A stretch of DNA of 64,000 nucleotides from Vermamoeba vermiformis (Eukaryota > Tubulinea > Echinamoebida). Shown piece after piece: positions 1-11,085 of this stretch. How positions within the stretch are numbered: position 1 is the first letter of the stretch; every line of letters starts with the position of its first letter. The translations under genes were made by a program, and so were the position numbers. A model generated the notes under the pieces. The model was not told the origin of the DNA, searched no databases, and worked only from the letters and a program-made list of their open reading frames with translations. The stretch covers positions 186,001 to 250,000 of the forward strand of contig JBEWZL010000152.1 in the NCBI GenBank assembly GCA_045837725.1. The letters run 5' to 3'.

Positions 1-149
1 CTTGACGCAACCACCGTGCACTCTCCCGTTCAATTTCTTTTTTGCTTCCGCTCGATCCTCGATCCTACTTCCGTTTTTACTCTCGCCTATATCTTTCTTT
101 ATTTACTATAATGTACTTGGGTGGAAGTGATAATAATATACATGTACAG

Positions 150-1251
150 ATCCGCATGATGACTGCAGCCAAAGAGTACCTCGAAAACAGCGGCAAGTTT
201 TTGGTAGTCGGTGGATTTCTTTCAATAACGTAAGGCATTTATTTGGAGAACACTATAGTATACTTCTATTGTCCGTTGAATTTGGTGCATGACTAACGAG
301 ATGCTCTCGGACAGACCTGACGATCGTTTGAAAAAGAAAGTTGGAGCTGATCTGGCGATACCAGCAGTCCATCGTCGTGAAATGTGCAATATATTAGCGT
401 CAGATCTGGATTGGCTTGCTATTGAAACTTCGCAGTACACGCACAACACCAACACTGCCGCGGCAAAACGACTTGTACAAAACGTTGTAGATCTGCATTA
501 TGGACGTAAGTTTCGGTTATTATTATCGTATTTATGTATATTGATGCGATAAGGCATTGCAAATATTATTTCCTGCTAGCTCGTGCGAGATTGTTCGTGG
601 AGCTATTTCTGGATTATTCCGCCCAGCGAAACGAAAAAGTTACCTTTAATGGTCGGATAGTATCCACTAGTGCCTCCTCGAATTTCTCCTCGTGCATCTT
701 AAATAATTAAAGCACAAATCGATTAATTTGGAAAGACCTCTTTGTGCACCTGGATCCGGGATTCGGATCTCTTTGGTCATTCACGAAAAATAGTAGACTT
801 ACATTTGTATTCGCAGCTAATCGTGTCTCTGTCATGTCAGTATCTGGTGGTGACTCGTTCCTGAAAATCAAGTCGCAGAAGACCTTTGATGAAGGTACAT
901 TCCTATCGGGATCGCGCACGTTGAAAACTCGTTAACTGACAGTTTCCTATGCTAGGACTCGTTGTAGTCATTAATAGAAAGGTCGATTTTGACATTCATG
1001 CCCAAATTGCTGCTCACCCATTCGTTAATCACATGCTCGACAAGTCCGTATTCATTCTTTGGGAAGATAACTGGGAAAACACTGAAATGAGCTCCACTAA
1101 GATCAGAAACGCCCTATTAGAAGACAGTGATAGTGTAAATAACAATACGAACAATAACAACGCAAATGACGGCGCTAACCCGCCGCTGCTGGATCCGCGC
1201 ATCTACAAGTACATGAAGGAACATAATTTGTTGTATAAAAGGAAGAGATAA
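150..1251 (+). CDS. Nicotinamide/nicotinate mononucleotide adenylyltransferase (partial 5' end)
   Basis: Makes NAD (or its acid form) from NMN and ATP. Four exons can be joined in frame: about 150-229, 315-505, 817-894 and 956-1251. Family landmarks in order are IRMM followed by a conserved helix, GGFLS, LKKKVG, the segment HRREMC...DLDW, SGGDSF, GLVVVINR and the C-terminal SSTKIR that binds ATP, ending near YMKEHNLLYK. The exon with the first ATP-binding motif (GSFNPxT..H) cannot be placed with confidence; it probably lies before base 1 or in a poorly resolved first exon. A low-complexity Asn-rich insert sits between SSTKIR and the C-terminal helix. The second intron (506-816) is unusually long for this window. 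NAD supply connects it loosely to the PARG and ALC1 genes further on. Confidence 0.85.
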
Positions 1252-1752
1252 ATGTAAATAGTATCTTGCGAAATTACTAACAAATTTGGAATATTTTTCA
1301 AAAGATTTTCGACATCGAGGCACACATTTCTTAATAGTTAAAATTAATTGCAACTAAAGATTCGACCTGCGGTATCACTATGTGACAGATTGCCGAATAG
1401 GAACTCCCGTGGCAACTGATAATGAGAATAGTTGTATTGTTGTGTCTATAATGCGGTCTAGCTTCATTTGCCGCCGAAATGGAACAAAAAACTTTCAAAG
1501 TTGCATTTTGTGTATCATCAATGAAAACTTGCTTGATTGCCGTCCAATAACATTATTGAGCATTAAATATGTACCTTCGATAGTATCATTATTGCAATGC
1601 CGCTTAGTTGCATGATTCAATTTCAAATTCAACAAAGATTTTTAGATCGAGTAACAAAGATTGATTGCATTTAAAATTTATTCGCAATAAATAAGTGGGA
1701 TTCTATTGTACAAGGGAAAATAAATAAAACGGTTTGTGATTACCACGACTAT
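1252..1752. other. Convergent intergenic spacer, no gene seen
   Basis: AT-rich sequence between the stop of the NMNAT gene and the stop of the minus-strand gene beyond it. It must hold both 3' UTRs. A 77-codon open frame on the plus strand has no coding look. AATAAA-like signals occur near 1687-1725. Confidence 0.5.
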
Positions 1753-2827
1753 TTACACGCCAAGCAGCTTGTTGGATCCAAACTTGACAATCTGCGCGCT
1801 CCAAAAAACAAAAATGGCTGCTAATATGATTATTGAACGTTGATAGAACTTCGGCCTGTTGAATAAGAAAGCTGTACATAGCAAGAGAAATCCAATTACT
1901 CCTGTAAGCACGATCGGGATCAGTTTCACTGCTCTAGATTTCGGAATAAAAATTCTTACCTGCTCGTATACTTGAATCAAATGAAGGACCAATTATTATG
2001 CTTGCCAAGAAGCTTAAAATACTGAACACCATCGTCATAATCAATGATAAAGCGGAAAACGAATCTAGCTTTCCAGATGAACCTAAAAAGGTCAGGATTA
2101 GATCTTTGCAATAATTAAAAGCGTAAAAACTCCAAGTATTCTATCAAATTAATCCTTACCTTTCGGGCTATCCAGCTTAGATACGCTTGTTGTGACTATC
2201 GTTTCGGGGTGAGACCGAATCTAGGTCCATAAGTCCCGAGACGTCAGTTGTTGACGAGGACGGTGATCCACCGCTTGATATGGACAATTCTTTATCGGAG
2301 TCTGTGTCATATGATATCTCGGAGTCTCTAGGATCATCTGTTGTAACATAACTGTTCCGCGGAGTGATGAGAAACTCTTGCACGACGTGATCGATTACTG
2401 TCGGAGTAAGTACATTAGTTTAAGGGGTAAAGACATGAAATACTGCATGTCGCCACGTAATAACGCGAGACAAGTCATGTTTGCGCGTCTTACCAACAGA
2501 TTTCTTTCGTTGCTGCCTTGGGCTAGGATCCAAAGAGAGCGTGGGAATTTCTGGGGTTAAGGAGGATACATCGCCAAGACCAGTGAGCTTCTTGAAGCAG
2601 TAGAAAAACTCCTCGAACTTAATTTTCCCATCTGTGCTCTTAGATTTTAGGATGGATTTACATTCTTCTTTGTTCACCACCAAGTTGGCTAATTTACAAA
2701 ATTGGAGGAGCTCCTTAGTGGCGATTTTATAATTTACACGTTGTTTGCTACTGCGGGCTTGAGTATACAGCCCAGCAAACAAAGCTCTGAGTTTGACTTC
2801 GTAGAGAGCTAAATCTGTGTCGCCCAT
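1753..2827 (-). CDS. Small membrane protein with EF-hand-like N-terminal region and three C-terminal helices
   Basis: Not a family I recognise by name. Exon 1 (2827-2494) encodes about 110 residues with an EF-hand-like pattern (SKSTDGKIKFEEFFYCFKKL). Exon 2 begins at 2397, is Ser/Asp-rich and probably unstructured. Exons further down carry three hydrophobic segments: ALSLIMTMVFSILSFLASII, LIPIVLTGVIGFLLLCTAFL and RSIIILAAIFVFWSAQIV, the last close to the C-terminus. Intron phases are consistent when the exon 2 donor is taken as GTATCTAAG. The layout suggests a calcium-responsive tail-anchored or three-pass membrane protein. That is inference; a canonical EF loop with all acidic ligands is not complete. 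It is convergent with the NMNAT gene. Confidence 0.6.
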
Positions 2828-3191
2828 CTAGTTCGCGGAAGTTATTTACAAGGGCGAACTTATATACAAATGACCCCCTCGTGTGGTGTTTTTTGGGGTT
2901 TCAAATAAATAAATAAACAAGACTGGATAATTCTTAATAAAAAATCATACCACGTGCTTCGACTGCGGACTTTCCTTATTTGATTTTTGGGCCAATCCGC
3001 GACGAGCTTTCGAGAAATTTTGATCTTGATTGACATGTGTGACACCACCCTAGCGCTACAACGCCGCGAGTTTCAATTCGCTTTTTCAGGCTTGTTGATC
3101 GGGAAACAGATGCGGCTTAGTTCGTGCGGCTTACTAGCTTGGTAGACAAATTTTGATCGATTTATTTACATAATAAGCATACAATGGCCTA
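2828..3191. other. Spacer between two minus-strand genes
   Basis: Upstream region of the small membrane protein gene and 3' flank of makorin. It contains a CACGTG near 2952 and no convincing coding frame. Confidence 0.4.
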
Positions 3192-4938
3192 CTAATCCCA
3201 CCCAGTTTCATAACTGTATTCGCTTTCGTCATCCGAATCTGCCTCGTCATGTTGATGGACAACTGCATCCAGACCTCGCTCCTCCGCACGATCCAATTTA
3301 TCCTCGGCTCGGGAGGGATCTTCTACGGCGCCGTTCCCGTCTTTCGCAACAATTGCCGCCAGTTCCAGATTCAACTCCTCGTTCTCTTGGACTCTTCGAT
3401 AATCCTCTTCATATTGACCATATTGCGCTTCATTTCCCCGTCGTAATGCGCGTGCGTATTGCATCGCGCGAGCAAGTATACCAATTCTTTCGTATTTAAA
3501 TTCGCCTGGCCTATGTGCACTAGTCGCGTGACGAGTAGTATTCTCCTCACTTGCAATATCTTCGACAGCACTGTTGACGTTGTTATTGCGAGTAGCCATG
3601 AGAGTACGCTTTGTTGCAGATGCACGGCTTTGGATGTTGCCGTGTAGGTAGAAACAACGATCTGCGAACGGACAGGCGTTTCGTCCGAGCCTGTAGTATT
3701 TACAGGGAATTGATCTTAATTTTTGGCGGTACTCGTAGATTATTCGCTTCTTATTCTCGCCAGTTGCATAGATCGAGGATGGCACGACGTAAAAACTCTT
3801 AACTCTGATCAAAATAAATAAATTAGTTCATGCCATTAATTGGTATCTGTACAAAGTTAATGTATTTATATGTTTGTTGCATAAACATGGATCCAAAGCT
3901 AAGAACATTTTAGATCTTGCTTCCGGAGATTGACAACCTCAATTTACATGTTTGAAATTCAATGGAGGAAAACGAGGGAAATTTTATCGCGATAATTAAT
4001 TAACGCCCGTGGTATACACTAGACATTTCATTTGCAAATGCAACTGCTAGTAACGCATTAAAACGTTGTGTTGGTGGATCCACTTACCGACAGATGGGGC
4101 AGACATGGTGCTGTTCTCTATTGGCTTCTATGGTGTTACTTGGTTGGCGCCAGCTTCTAATACAATCCAAGCAAAAAACATGATCGCAACGAGCTAATGT
4201 AACGTCAGTTAGAGAGTATAAAAGGATGCCAGATCCGATCAAAAAGTTAAAATCTAGAAAGGCAGGACGTATAGTTCAAGCAACTTACGTAATAATCCAA
4301 ACTGCTTATGGTGTTTTAATACAGATTCTAAGCAAATCGAGCATTCTAAATCGGGCTGATCCTTCGAATGTTCTAGATCCTGATATTTCTCTTCCTCTGA
4401 ACTTTCCTTATTTTCAATTTCTGTTGTGCACGTTGATATTGAGGTAATGTTGTTATTATTTGTGGTACTAATGTCCGTAAGCTGCGTATTAGTCCCATCC
4501 CCGATCACGCCCTGAAACACAAGTACTGAATTAGCGATCAGGCGCGACGAGTTGAATAATAGTTCAATGCTAATATTATAGAATTATTATTGTAAATCTT
4601 TCCAATTAATATTTGGATTTAGAGTAATATTTAATTTTACCTTATTGTCTTCGTCTTTACGCATAATATGATTTTTATCGTGACTAAAATTGCATCTGTC
4701 ACCTTTTAAGCATTTTCCCTTAATAAAATATCTACAGGGTTCAGACGCAACGGTAACATCTGTCTCGTTCTCAACAGCATCATGATTACTCAATGTTTCG
4801 TGAACAAATGCGCACGTCCATCCATTTTTACAATATCCTTTCGCGTAGAATTTGCATACTACGTTCGGCAGTGTTCCTGCATCCACGATCAGTAAAGGGA
4901 ACGCGGGAGTTTCACCGAAGGGCCTTACTAGCTTGCAT
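3192..4938 (-). CDS. Makorin-type E3 ubiquitin ligase (C3H and RING zinc fingers)
   Basis: Predicted RNA-binding ubiquitin ligase. Read from the N-terminus: a short first exon (MQA), then two C3H fingers (CKFYAKGYCKNGWTCAFVH and CRYFIKGKCLKGDRCNFSH), a Ser/Glu-rich linker, a RING finger whose first half CSICLES is in one exon and second half CDHVFCLDCI...CPIC in the next, and the makorin C-terminal block with VPSS...KLRSIPCKYYRLG and a third C3H finger (CPFADRCFYLH). The tail is acidic and ends ESEYSYETGWD. Five exons join in phase. The start was chosen because MQA lies just before a good GTAAGG donor and the following exon has no ATG of its own. Domain order matches makorins, with one N-terminal finger fewer than some animal members. 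Confidence 0.88.
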
Positions 4939-5085
4939 TGTTATGATATATACAATATTTTTTACGTGAGCACGGCTTATTCATTGTTTCGGTGCTGATC
5001 TGAATAAATAGTGCGAGAAACACGGCGACAGAAAAGTTTTTGCCTGTTCGACACAGCAGTGCTAGTCTTTGCGCTAATTTTAGTT

Positions 5086-6729
5086 TTATTCTTGCTCGTT
5101 TAACTCCTGTTGGAGTATAGGAGGAGGCGGACAAACTACACTTATCATTTCGCTCGGCGAATCTGGATTCGGAAAACTAATTTTCCAACTATGCAAGTGA
5201 TAGCCTCCATCACTCGGCACGGCGTCTCTTTTCTCGCCCAATTCGCTGAATTCATCGGGATTTTCATGTTTTTTATATTTTGTGGCTCTTGGTAGTCCTC
5301 CGACAACATAAAGCGGATCTCCAACCAACGGATGACCTTTAATACACCCATTAACGATATCATTAGCATTTATATTACGATTTTAGTACCTGCAAAGGAA
5401 GAATGAATGCGGATCTGATGTGCTCGGCCTGTTTCTATGTTGACTTCAACTAGCGACTGATTTTTCGCTTTATTTCGCTTGATTACTTTGAAATGGCTCT
5501 TCGAAGCTTTTCCCTATTGTTATTTAAATATGAATAAGTGTATTAATCCAAATTTCAATGGTTCTTACGTCCGGTGTTGCTGCCCATAGTTTTTCAAGCG
5601 GACAATATTCATATGAAATTTGGCCGATCGGCTGATCGATGGTAAAAGTATCATTTTCGGGTAGGCCTATAAATAGGAGTGGTAATGAAATTAATAATGG
5701 GGTTCTTCTGGGAGCGCATATTTAAAGTAAATTAATGAAGCAAAATATTCGGAGAGTGGAATGATGAGTTTCATATTTAATTATGTTATAATCAACTACA
5801 TTTGCTTTCTCTCCGATAAATTTACTTAATTTTTATTGTAGCGTACTTACCACTAATAAGGGCCATATAAAATTTCTTGACTTTGTTTTCTCTGAATGCT
5901 TTCATTAAAAAACTCCTCGATTTTCCATTCTAATAAGTTACAATATATGATTAATATATGGCATGTATATTACGAATTTTGATGCGTACTTTAGTAAATA
6001 TGATGGATCCGGTAGTTCCTCGACCAAGTCTGTGCACAGGTGCTAATTCTTTGTTGTTGAATTTATCTTGCGCTATATGCACCATCGTATGCTATAATGA
6101 GATGGTATAAATACTCGTGGTTAAGATTATACAACGCAAGTAGATCTGACTCACCAAATAAAATTTGCCGCCCGGTAACACTGATATGCCTGTTGGCTTG
6201 TTTAATACCATAACCTAATAATACTGCGTATTAGTAAGAATTATAACGGCGCTAATTGTTATAATTAATGCTACGTACGTTATTATCTTCATAGAGGATA
6301 GGAAATTCGGTTGTTACTGCCAATTCAAACCAAGGTGGTCTGTGATATTCTAATAATTGTCCGTGTTGTATTTGAGCATTGGGATCGGTAGTGACAGTTC
6401 CATCTATCGAGGTTAACGTTAATAATTTTTAATGAATATTAAAAAATTATTTAAAAAAACCGGTAGGCACTAAATATTAAGTTAACGATTTAAAAATAAT
6501 TACCTATCGTTATTTTGCCCTCTTCTATTTTTTGACGCCATACCTCTTCGCTTGAATGTGGGTAATTCAAAACATAAAATTCTATCAATGAGAGCGAGCT
6601 TGATTTTGGATCTGTTTCCTTCAAATCATTCGCGTTATTTGTTTTATCATCATTTGATCGCAGTTTCAATGTTTTTTTGATTTTATCAGCGTTGATCTTG
6701 TCGGCGTAGACACATCCGTTGTTCATCAT
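5086..6729 (-). CDS. RluA-family RNA pseudouridine synthase-like protein
   Basis: Predicted to isomerise uridine to pseudouridine in RNA. The N-terminal exon (6729-about 6505) carries an S4-like stretch (IEFYVLNYPHSSEEVWRQKI). After it come DGTVTTDP, VMVLNKPTGISVLPGG, then HRLGRGTTG at about 6008-6034, IDQPIG, the Lys-rich KASKSHFKVI and the C-terminal ETGRAHQIRIHSSFAGHPLV (VGDPLY next), all standard landmarks of the family. The catalytic Asp of the usual HRLDxxTSG motif is Gly here. Similar HRLGRGT versions exist, from memory, in some plant family members, so this may be a natural subgroup rather than damage. About seven short exons. The final residues are Glu/Gln-rich. Confidence 0.85.
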
Positions 6730-6909
6730 TTTACCCGTACCGCTAGTGCATGCAATATTTTTAAATATGTCTAATTTGGTATTCCAGTTGGTCGTTTTGC
6801 TATTAATTTATAAAGATGACAAGTAACGCCGAGTTTCGGTTCAACATTTAAATTTATAAAGACCAACAACCACCAACACAATAGAGTGGCTTTTTATTAA
6901 TAACTAACT

Positions 6910-8126
6910 ATGGATATATGGATATTTTTAAATGTAATTGCCGTTGGCCCGGTGAAGGAATGCAAAAAGCTACTTGATGCGCTGCAAAGTGAAAGCTTCA
7001 AGTCTCATCGCCCAGATAATGTATTCGTAAATTTCGACGTTAAAAATAGCGAAATTATTAGTGATGGTAATACCAAGGACGAGCACGAAACAAATTTACA
7101 ACGAATCTGTGCAGAAAAGGTGAGTAGCCGAGTTTATCTCGCTATTGCAGCTATGAATTAATTCACCTTATAATTAATTTCTGTTAATATACGATATTTC
7201 GTTAGACTGTGCGTTTGGTCAATTTTTTTTATGGCTTCTCTGGCCAAATCCGTCGGAAGCAGCGGATGGGACCGTGTGTACGAAATATTATACACTAATA
7301 TAGGATTCTTATTTTTCTTATTTTTTTCTGCTGCTAGTGGCGTAATTCAACCGATCTAATTTCTTCTTTAGGTCTTGTCGCTGTACGACGAAAACAAATT
7401 GCAGCTATCGGATATTAACACGATGCCAGTAGAGTTATTGCAAAAGATAGTCAATTGCATCCCTTTTACCGTCCCAGCGACTGAAGCGGACGTTGTTGTC
7501 GATAATTGGGGAAAACACGTGCAGCCAGCAGTTAAACTTAATTTTAATAAGATAGATATGTTCGTTAAGAAGATTAATGAGTTGCGACCGGTAAGTCGTT
7601 AGCTAAAGCGAGTATAAAAAATATTTAAGATCTGGATCGAAATTTTAATTATTAAAATTCGCAGGATTTGCCTTCGAACTGGGCTGAGGAGGCTAAAAAT
7701 AGGCCAGGAATGATAATGTACAGTCACAATCGAAGTGCGCTGCAGTTTACGGATCCCGGGCGCTTGCTACAAAAGTACCTTGATTATGGTGTTGATTTAA
7801 CTGTTATTGGCCGAGTAAGCTGTGATTGGGATGGCTTGGCAAGCAATAATTTCACCAAGATATTTGTTATTGAGAATAACAAAGTCGCATTTTTGTAAGT
7901 GTACCGTACTAGTACGTAGATCTGCTTTAAAATTAACTGGCTGTTTCAATATTATAGGCGTAAAGACTTGCCTAAGAGTATACTCGCAGATGACCATGCA
8001 ATGATTAAAAAGTACGGACATTTATTGCAAGAATGGCAGGAGATTCATGAGGAGGCACGATTGGAATTCGATACCAAAGAGTTTGGCACTTTTAAATTAT
8101 TAACCACTTCGAGACGAGTTAAATAA
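6910..8126 (+). CDS. Unrecognised protein, four exons
   Basis: Exons 6910-7119, 7372-7590, 7665-7894 and 7958-8126 join with consistent phases into about 275 residues. No family is recognised. The first 20 residues are hydrophobic (MDIWIFLNVIAVGPV) and might be a weak signal anchor, though the stretch is short. Readable patches include INTMPVELLQKIVNCIPF, reminiscent of an F-box helix but without further support, and a C-terminal amphipathic region (HLLQEWQEIHEEARLEF). It is divergent from the pseudouridine synthase gene, with only 180 bases between the two starts, so the two probably share a promoter region. Confidence 0.6.
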
Positions 8127-8217
8127 ATAATAATTCTCAATATTGGCGAAGCAAGATAATAATAATTTAATAAATTTGAATCGTCGCTTTTGGCAATTGA
8201 TTTGATCTTTTTGTTAG

Positions 8218-10294
8218 ATGGGAAACACAGCTCCTCGTAAACATAAGAAATCTCATAAAACGAGCATCCATAATGAGGATAATAGGCTTAAGGAGAAAAA
8301 CGAGCAAGAACTCATTAAAGCAGACGACAGGCACGTGAACTTTTTGGTTGGATTTGCTTTACGAAACCTAATGCGTTTATTCCTAGCAAAATAATTGTAT
8401 CTGAAAGGCATGACATTGAGACAATCAACGAGAATATTGGAGAGGAGTGGCTCAAAGATCTACCGCAGGAATTAATTTTGGAAATTTTAAATTATGCTGA
8501 GCTGCCTCCAGTAACCATTTTAAGGTAATAATATGCTACTAGAAGATTCATAATCATTTTATAAATATTTTATGCAAATATTTGGTGGTCTAGACTATAA
8601 ACGACATTTAAGCTAACTAGCTCGGATGCAGGTGTAAATTGCTTAGCAAATATTGGAATGGCGTCTTTAAGAGCAATAATGTATGGAAGCTAATATGCAA
8701 GCAATACGGCATACCATTGATGCATTTCAAAGAAGATACAGGTAATCGAACTAAAGTCACATCCATTAGTCAAAAGCGCTGATCATTGTGTTATTATATA
8801 GATTACTTCCATTTGTTTTTATCACGATTTGCAGCATTATTTATCCCTGAAAAGAATGCAAATGATTATTTTGAGCGATATAAAGGACTTGATGGTTCAA
8901 GGCTGTTACAAACCCTTCCGACAAGGGTAAGTTTGAACGTGTTATCGATAATTTTATTAGATATACGCACAATATTAATATATATGATGTACATTCAATT
9001 AGTTGCAAATACATCACTTTTTTCTGAACCGTAGGTGCGGATGTGGACTTATTTTTTGTTTAGAATATTCCAGGAAAACCAAACGTGATGTGTAGCGCAG
9101 TTAAATATGGAAATAGATATCGAGGATATTGTAGAATATGGAGTGCAGCAATACAGACGATGTTTCAAAAATCAACGAATTCATCGTAATATCGCCGTAC
9201 AAACAGTTTATGAAGTCAAAAAGAACAGAAAAATTTTAGTATTTTTTGAAGTAACGGAGGATTATTTGACCAATGTTTTAATAACACGACCGGAACTGGC
9301 CACTGAGGCTAACGTAAGCTAGAGCCGGATCACGATCCAAATCCGGATCTGGAACAATATTCATCTTCATAACTATGGGCCTAATTCTTTAAATACAACT
9401 ATAATATAATGAGCAATCCGTTGCATTAGCATTTAGACACCTAATGCACGTTAAACTAATATTATTATCTGTCAGATCTGCGATGTCATAAAACAAGTCT
9501 TGTCAGCGCTAGAATGGCTCAATGATATTAACGTTTTCACGTTTTATTTGAGCCCTGAAAATATTCGCGTAAACGTGTTGCCTAATAACAAGGTAAAAAT
9601 AACTCTCGTTTGCTTTGATTCATTTGCATCGAAATTAATGAAATTAGACCGGGAAATTAATGAAATTAGACCGGTAAATTTATTCATAATAATAACTAAT
9701 TTAATTTGTTATTTAACAGCTCCAAGTCAAGATTTACTCGGCTTTGTTTGATCTTTCGCCGCCGGGCGGTTTCGATGTCCCTGATGTAGTGCCGCCGGAG
9801 GTATTATTGTGCGAGCAATATGTTGAAGGATTTCATTCGTGGCTTGTCGGTAAGTAAATAATTCATTATTTAATCATTCTCGGTCGAATTTAGTGAATTC
9901 TTTTGAAAGTTATCGGATCCGCTTATTGAACAACGACGAATATTTGCTTTTCTAATAGATTCATTGCATTGTTAATGATATAAATGGGTTTTTATTAGGT
10001 TGGCTAACTTTCGTGCTACTGACGGGTCGAAATCCATTTGCAGCTGATACTGCGACGGAACATTTTGAAGCCATATTGGCCGTTCGTTATTCATTCAACG
10101 AAGATAAAGACAGTCACGTGACACCATCCGCTCGAGATTTCATATCTAAGTTGTTGAAAAGACACCAAGGCGATCGAATGACTCTCAAACAAGCTTTGAA
10201 TCACGAGTGGATCCGCTCACCGAACAAAAGTACCGAGCCAATTTTGAATGCTATAGAGGGATACAAGTCTAATTACGGAAGATTGAGAGACTAA
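8218..10294 (+). CDS. F-box plus pseudokinase-like protein, paralogue 1 of 3
   Basis: Starts MGNTAPRKHKK, a plausible N-myristoylation signal followed by basic residues. Next is an F-box (LPQELILEILNYAELPP...CKLLSKYWNGVF...VWKLICKQYG). Then a linker (YFHLFLSRFAALF) and a domain whose order follows a CAMK-type kinase: HRNIAVQTVYEV for the N-lobe beta strands, SALEWLNDINVFTFYLSPEN where HRDLKPEN should be, VKIYSALFD where DFG should be, VPPEV for APE, then a well-kept C-lobe (WLTFVLLTGRNPF...ARDFISKLL...NHEWI). No glycine loop is seen, and both catalytic Asp residues are gone (HRD to TFY, DFG to SAL), so it is predicted inactive. The acceptor before LNMEIDIEDI is taken at about 9099 to keep frame. 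The second exon boundary near 8332 is uncertain. Confidence 0.72.
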
Positions 10295-11085
10295 GGATGA
10301 TCATTTGCATTATTTTGGTGTTTTTTTTTTTTTTTGAGTGGACGAAGAAAACTTGGCTAATGTGGCGTACTTAAAGCCGATCGGGCTGCGCTGTACTGTC
10401 GCCACGAATACACTGAGACACCAGTCGCCTGACTCATGCACGCGTGAACAAAATGAGCAAAGACCAGCAGATCTTGCAGAGCAGTTGAAGTGTGTCGTGT
10501 TGGAGTCGTTCAACTTGAAGCTTCGGTCTAGCACGAGCAGTTGTTGGAGCGCATTCGACAGCTAGAGGGCAAGGAAACGAAGAAGAGCCAACCGAGCGAT
10601 GAGAGCAGCAATAGAGCCCTATTGGAGTACTAGCACGAGCAACGAGTCGAGAACTCAGTAAGTCGTAGCTATGGAATTTCTATCAAAATCGATTGACTAG
10701 TTTAGGTCTTGAATTGGATTGACACTGATTTGGTGCATGTGAGTGAACATTACACTGCTGTTGCAGCTGCTACATACAAAGGTACGAGTACGACTACCAC
10801 GACGAGTACAACGACGAGTTCACGGATGTCGGTCAACAAATTGCCTCTTTTGTCGTTGCCACATTTCGGCATAACAGTATCTCCAAGCGACGCAATCTGC
10901 ACGAGAAACTCGTTTCCCGTTCAAAAACATAAACTACAACTGGCTGTTGATGCAAGCGAAGAGGAGTAGTCCATAAATAAAGATGTTTTGGCTCCATAAC
11001 CCCTATTAAATAAAAAGCAACTCGTGCTCCGCCTTCAGTTACGGGCTGGAAGTGCAGTAAAATTATTTTTAAACTGTTCATCCTC
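10295..11085 (+). other. GC-richer stretch with broken coding-like frames, origin unknown
   Basis: Between paralogues 1 and 2 lies about 650 bases (roughly 10338-10972) with composition unlike the surrounding introns. It starts just after a run of 15 T. Frames look coding over short spans: one reads as a leucine-zipper-like HEQLLERIRQLEGKETKK, another as YEYDYHDEYNDEFTDVGQQI. They do not join into one clear gene, and no start codon or family can be assigned. It could be a decayed host gene, a small gene with unresolved introns, or an old insertion. The end of the stretch merges into the promoter of paralogue 2. Confidence 0.35.

Noticed and set aside
1382-1615. 77-codon plus-strand frame after NMNAT
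   Set aside because: No splice partners, no family pattern and poor codon bias; best taken as spacer.
2190-2215. Apparent frame break in exon 2 of the small membrane protein gene
   Set aside because: A donor GTATCTAAG just upstream of the stop splices in phase to the first membrane-helix exon.
9080-9110. Apparent frameshift in F-box/pseudokinase paralogue 1
   Set aside because: Using the acceptor at about 9099 keeps the frame and aligns with paralogue 2, so no break is needed.
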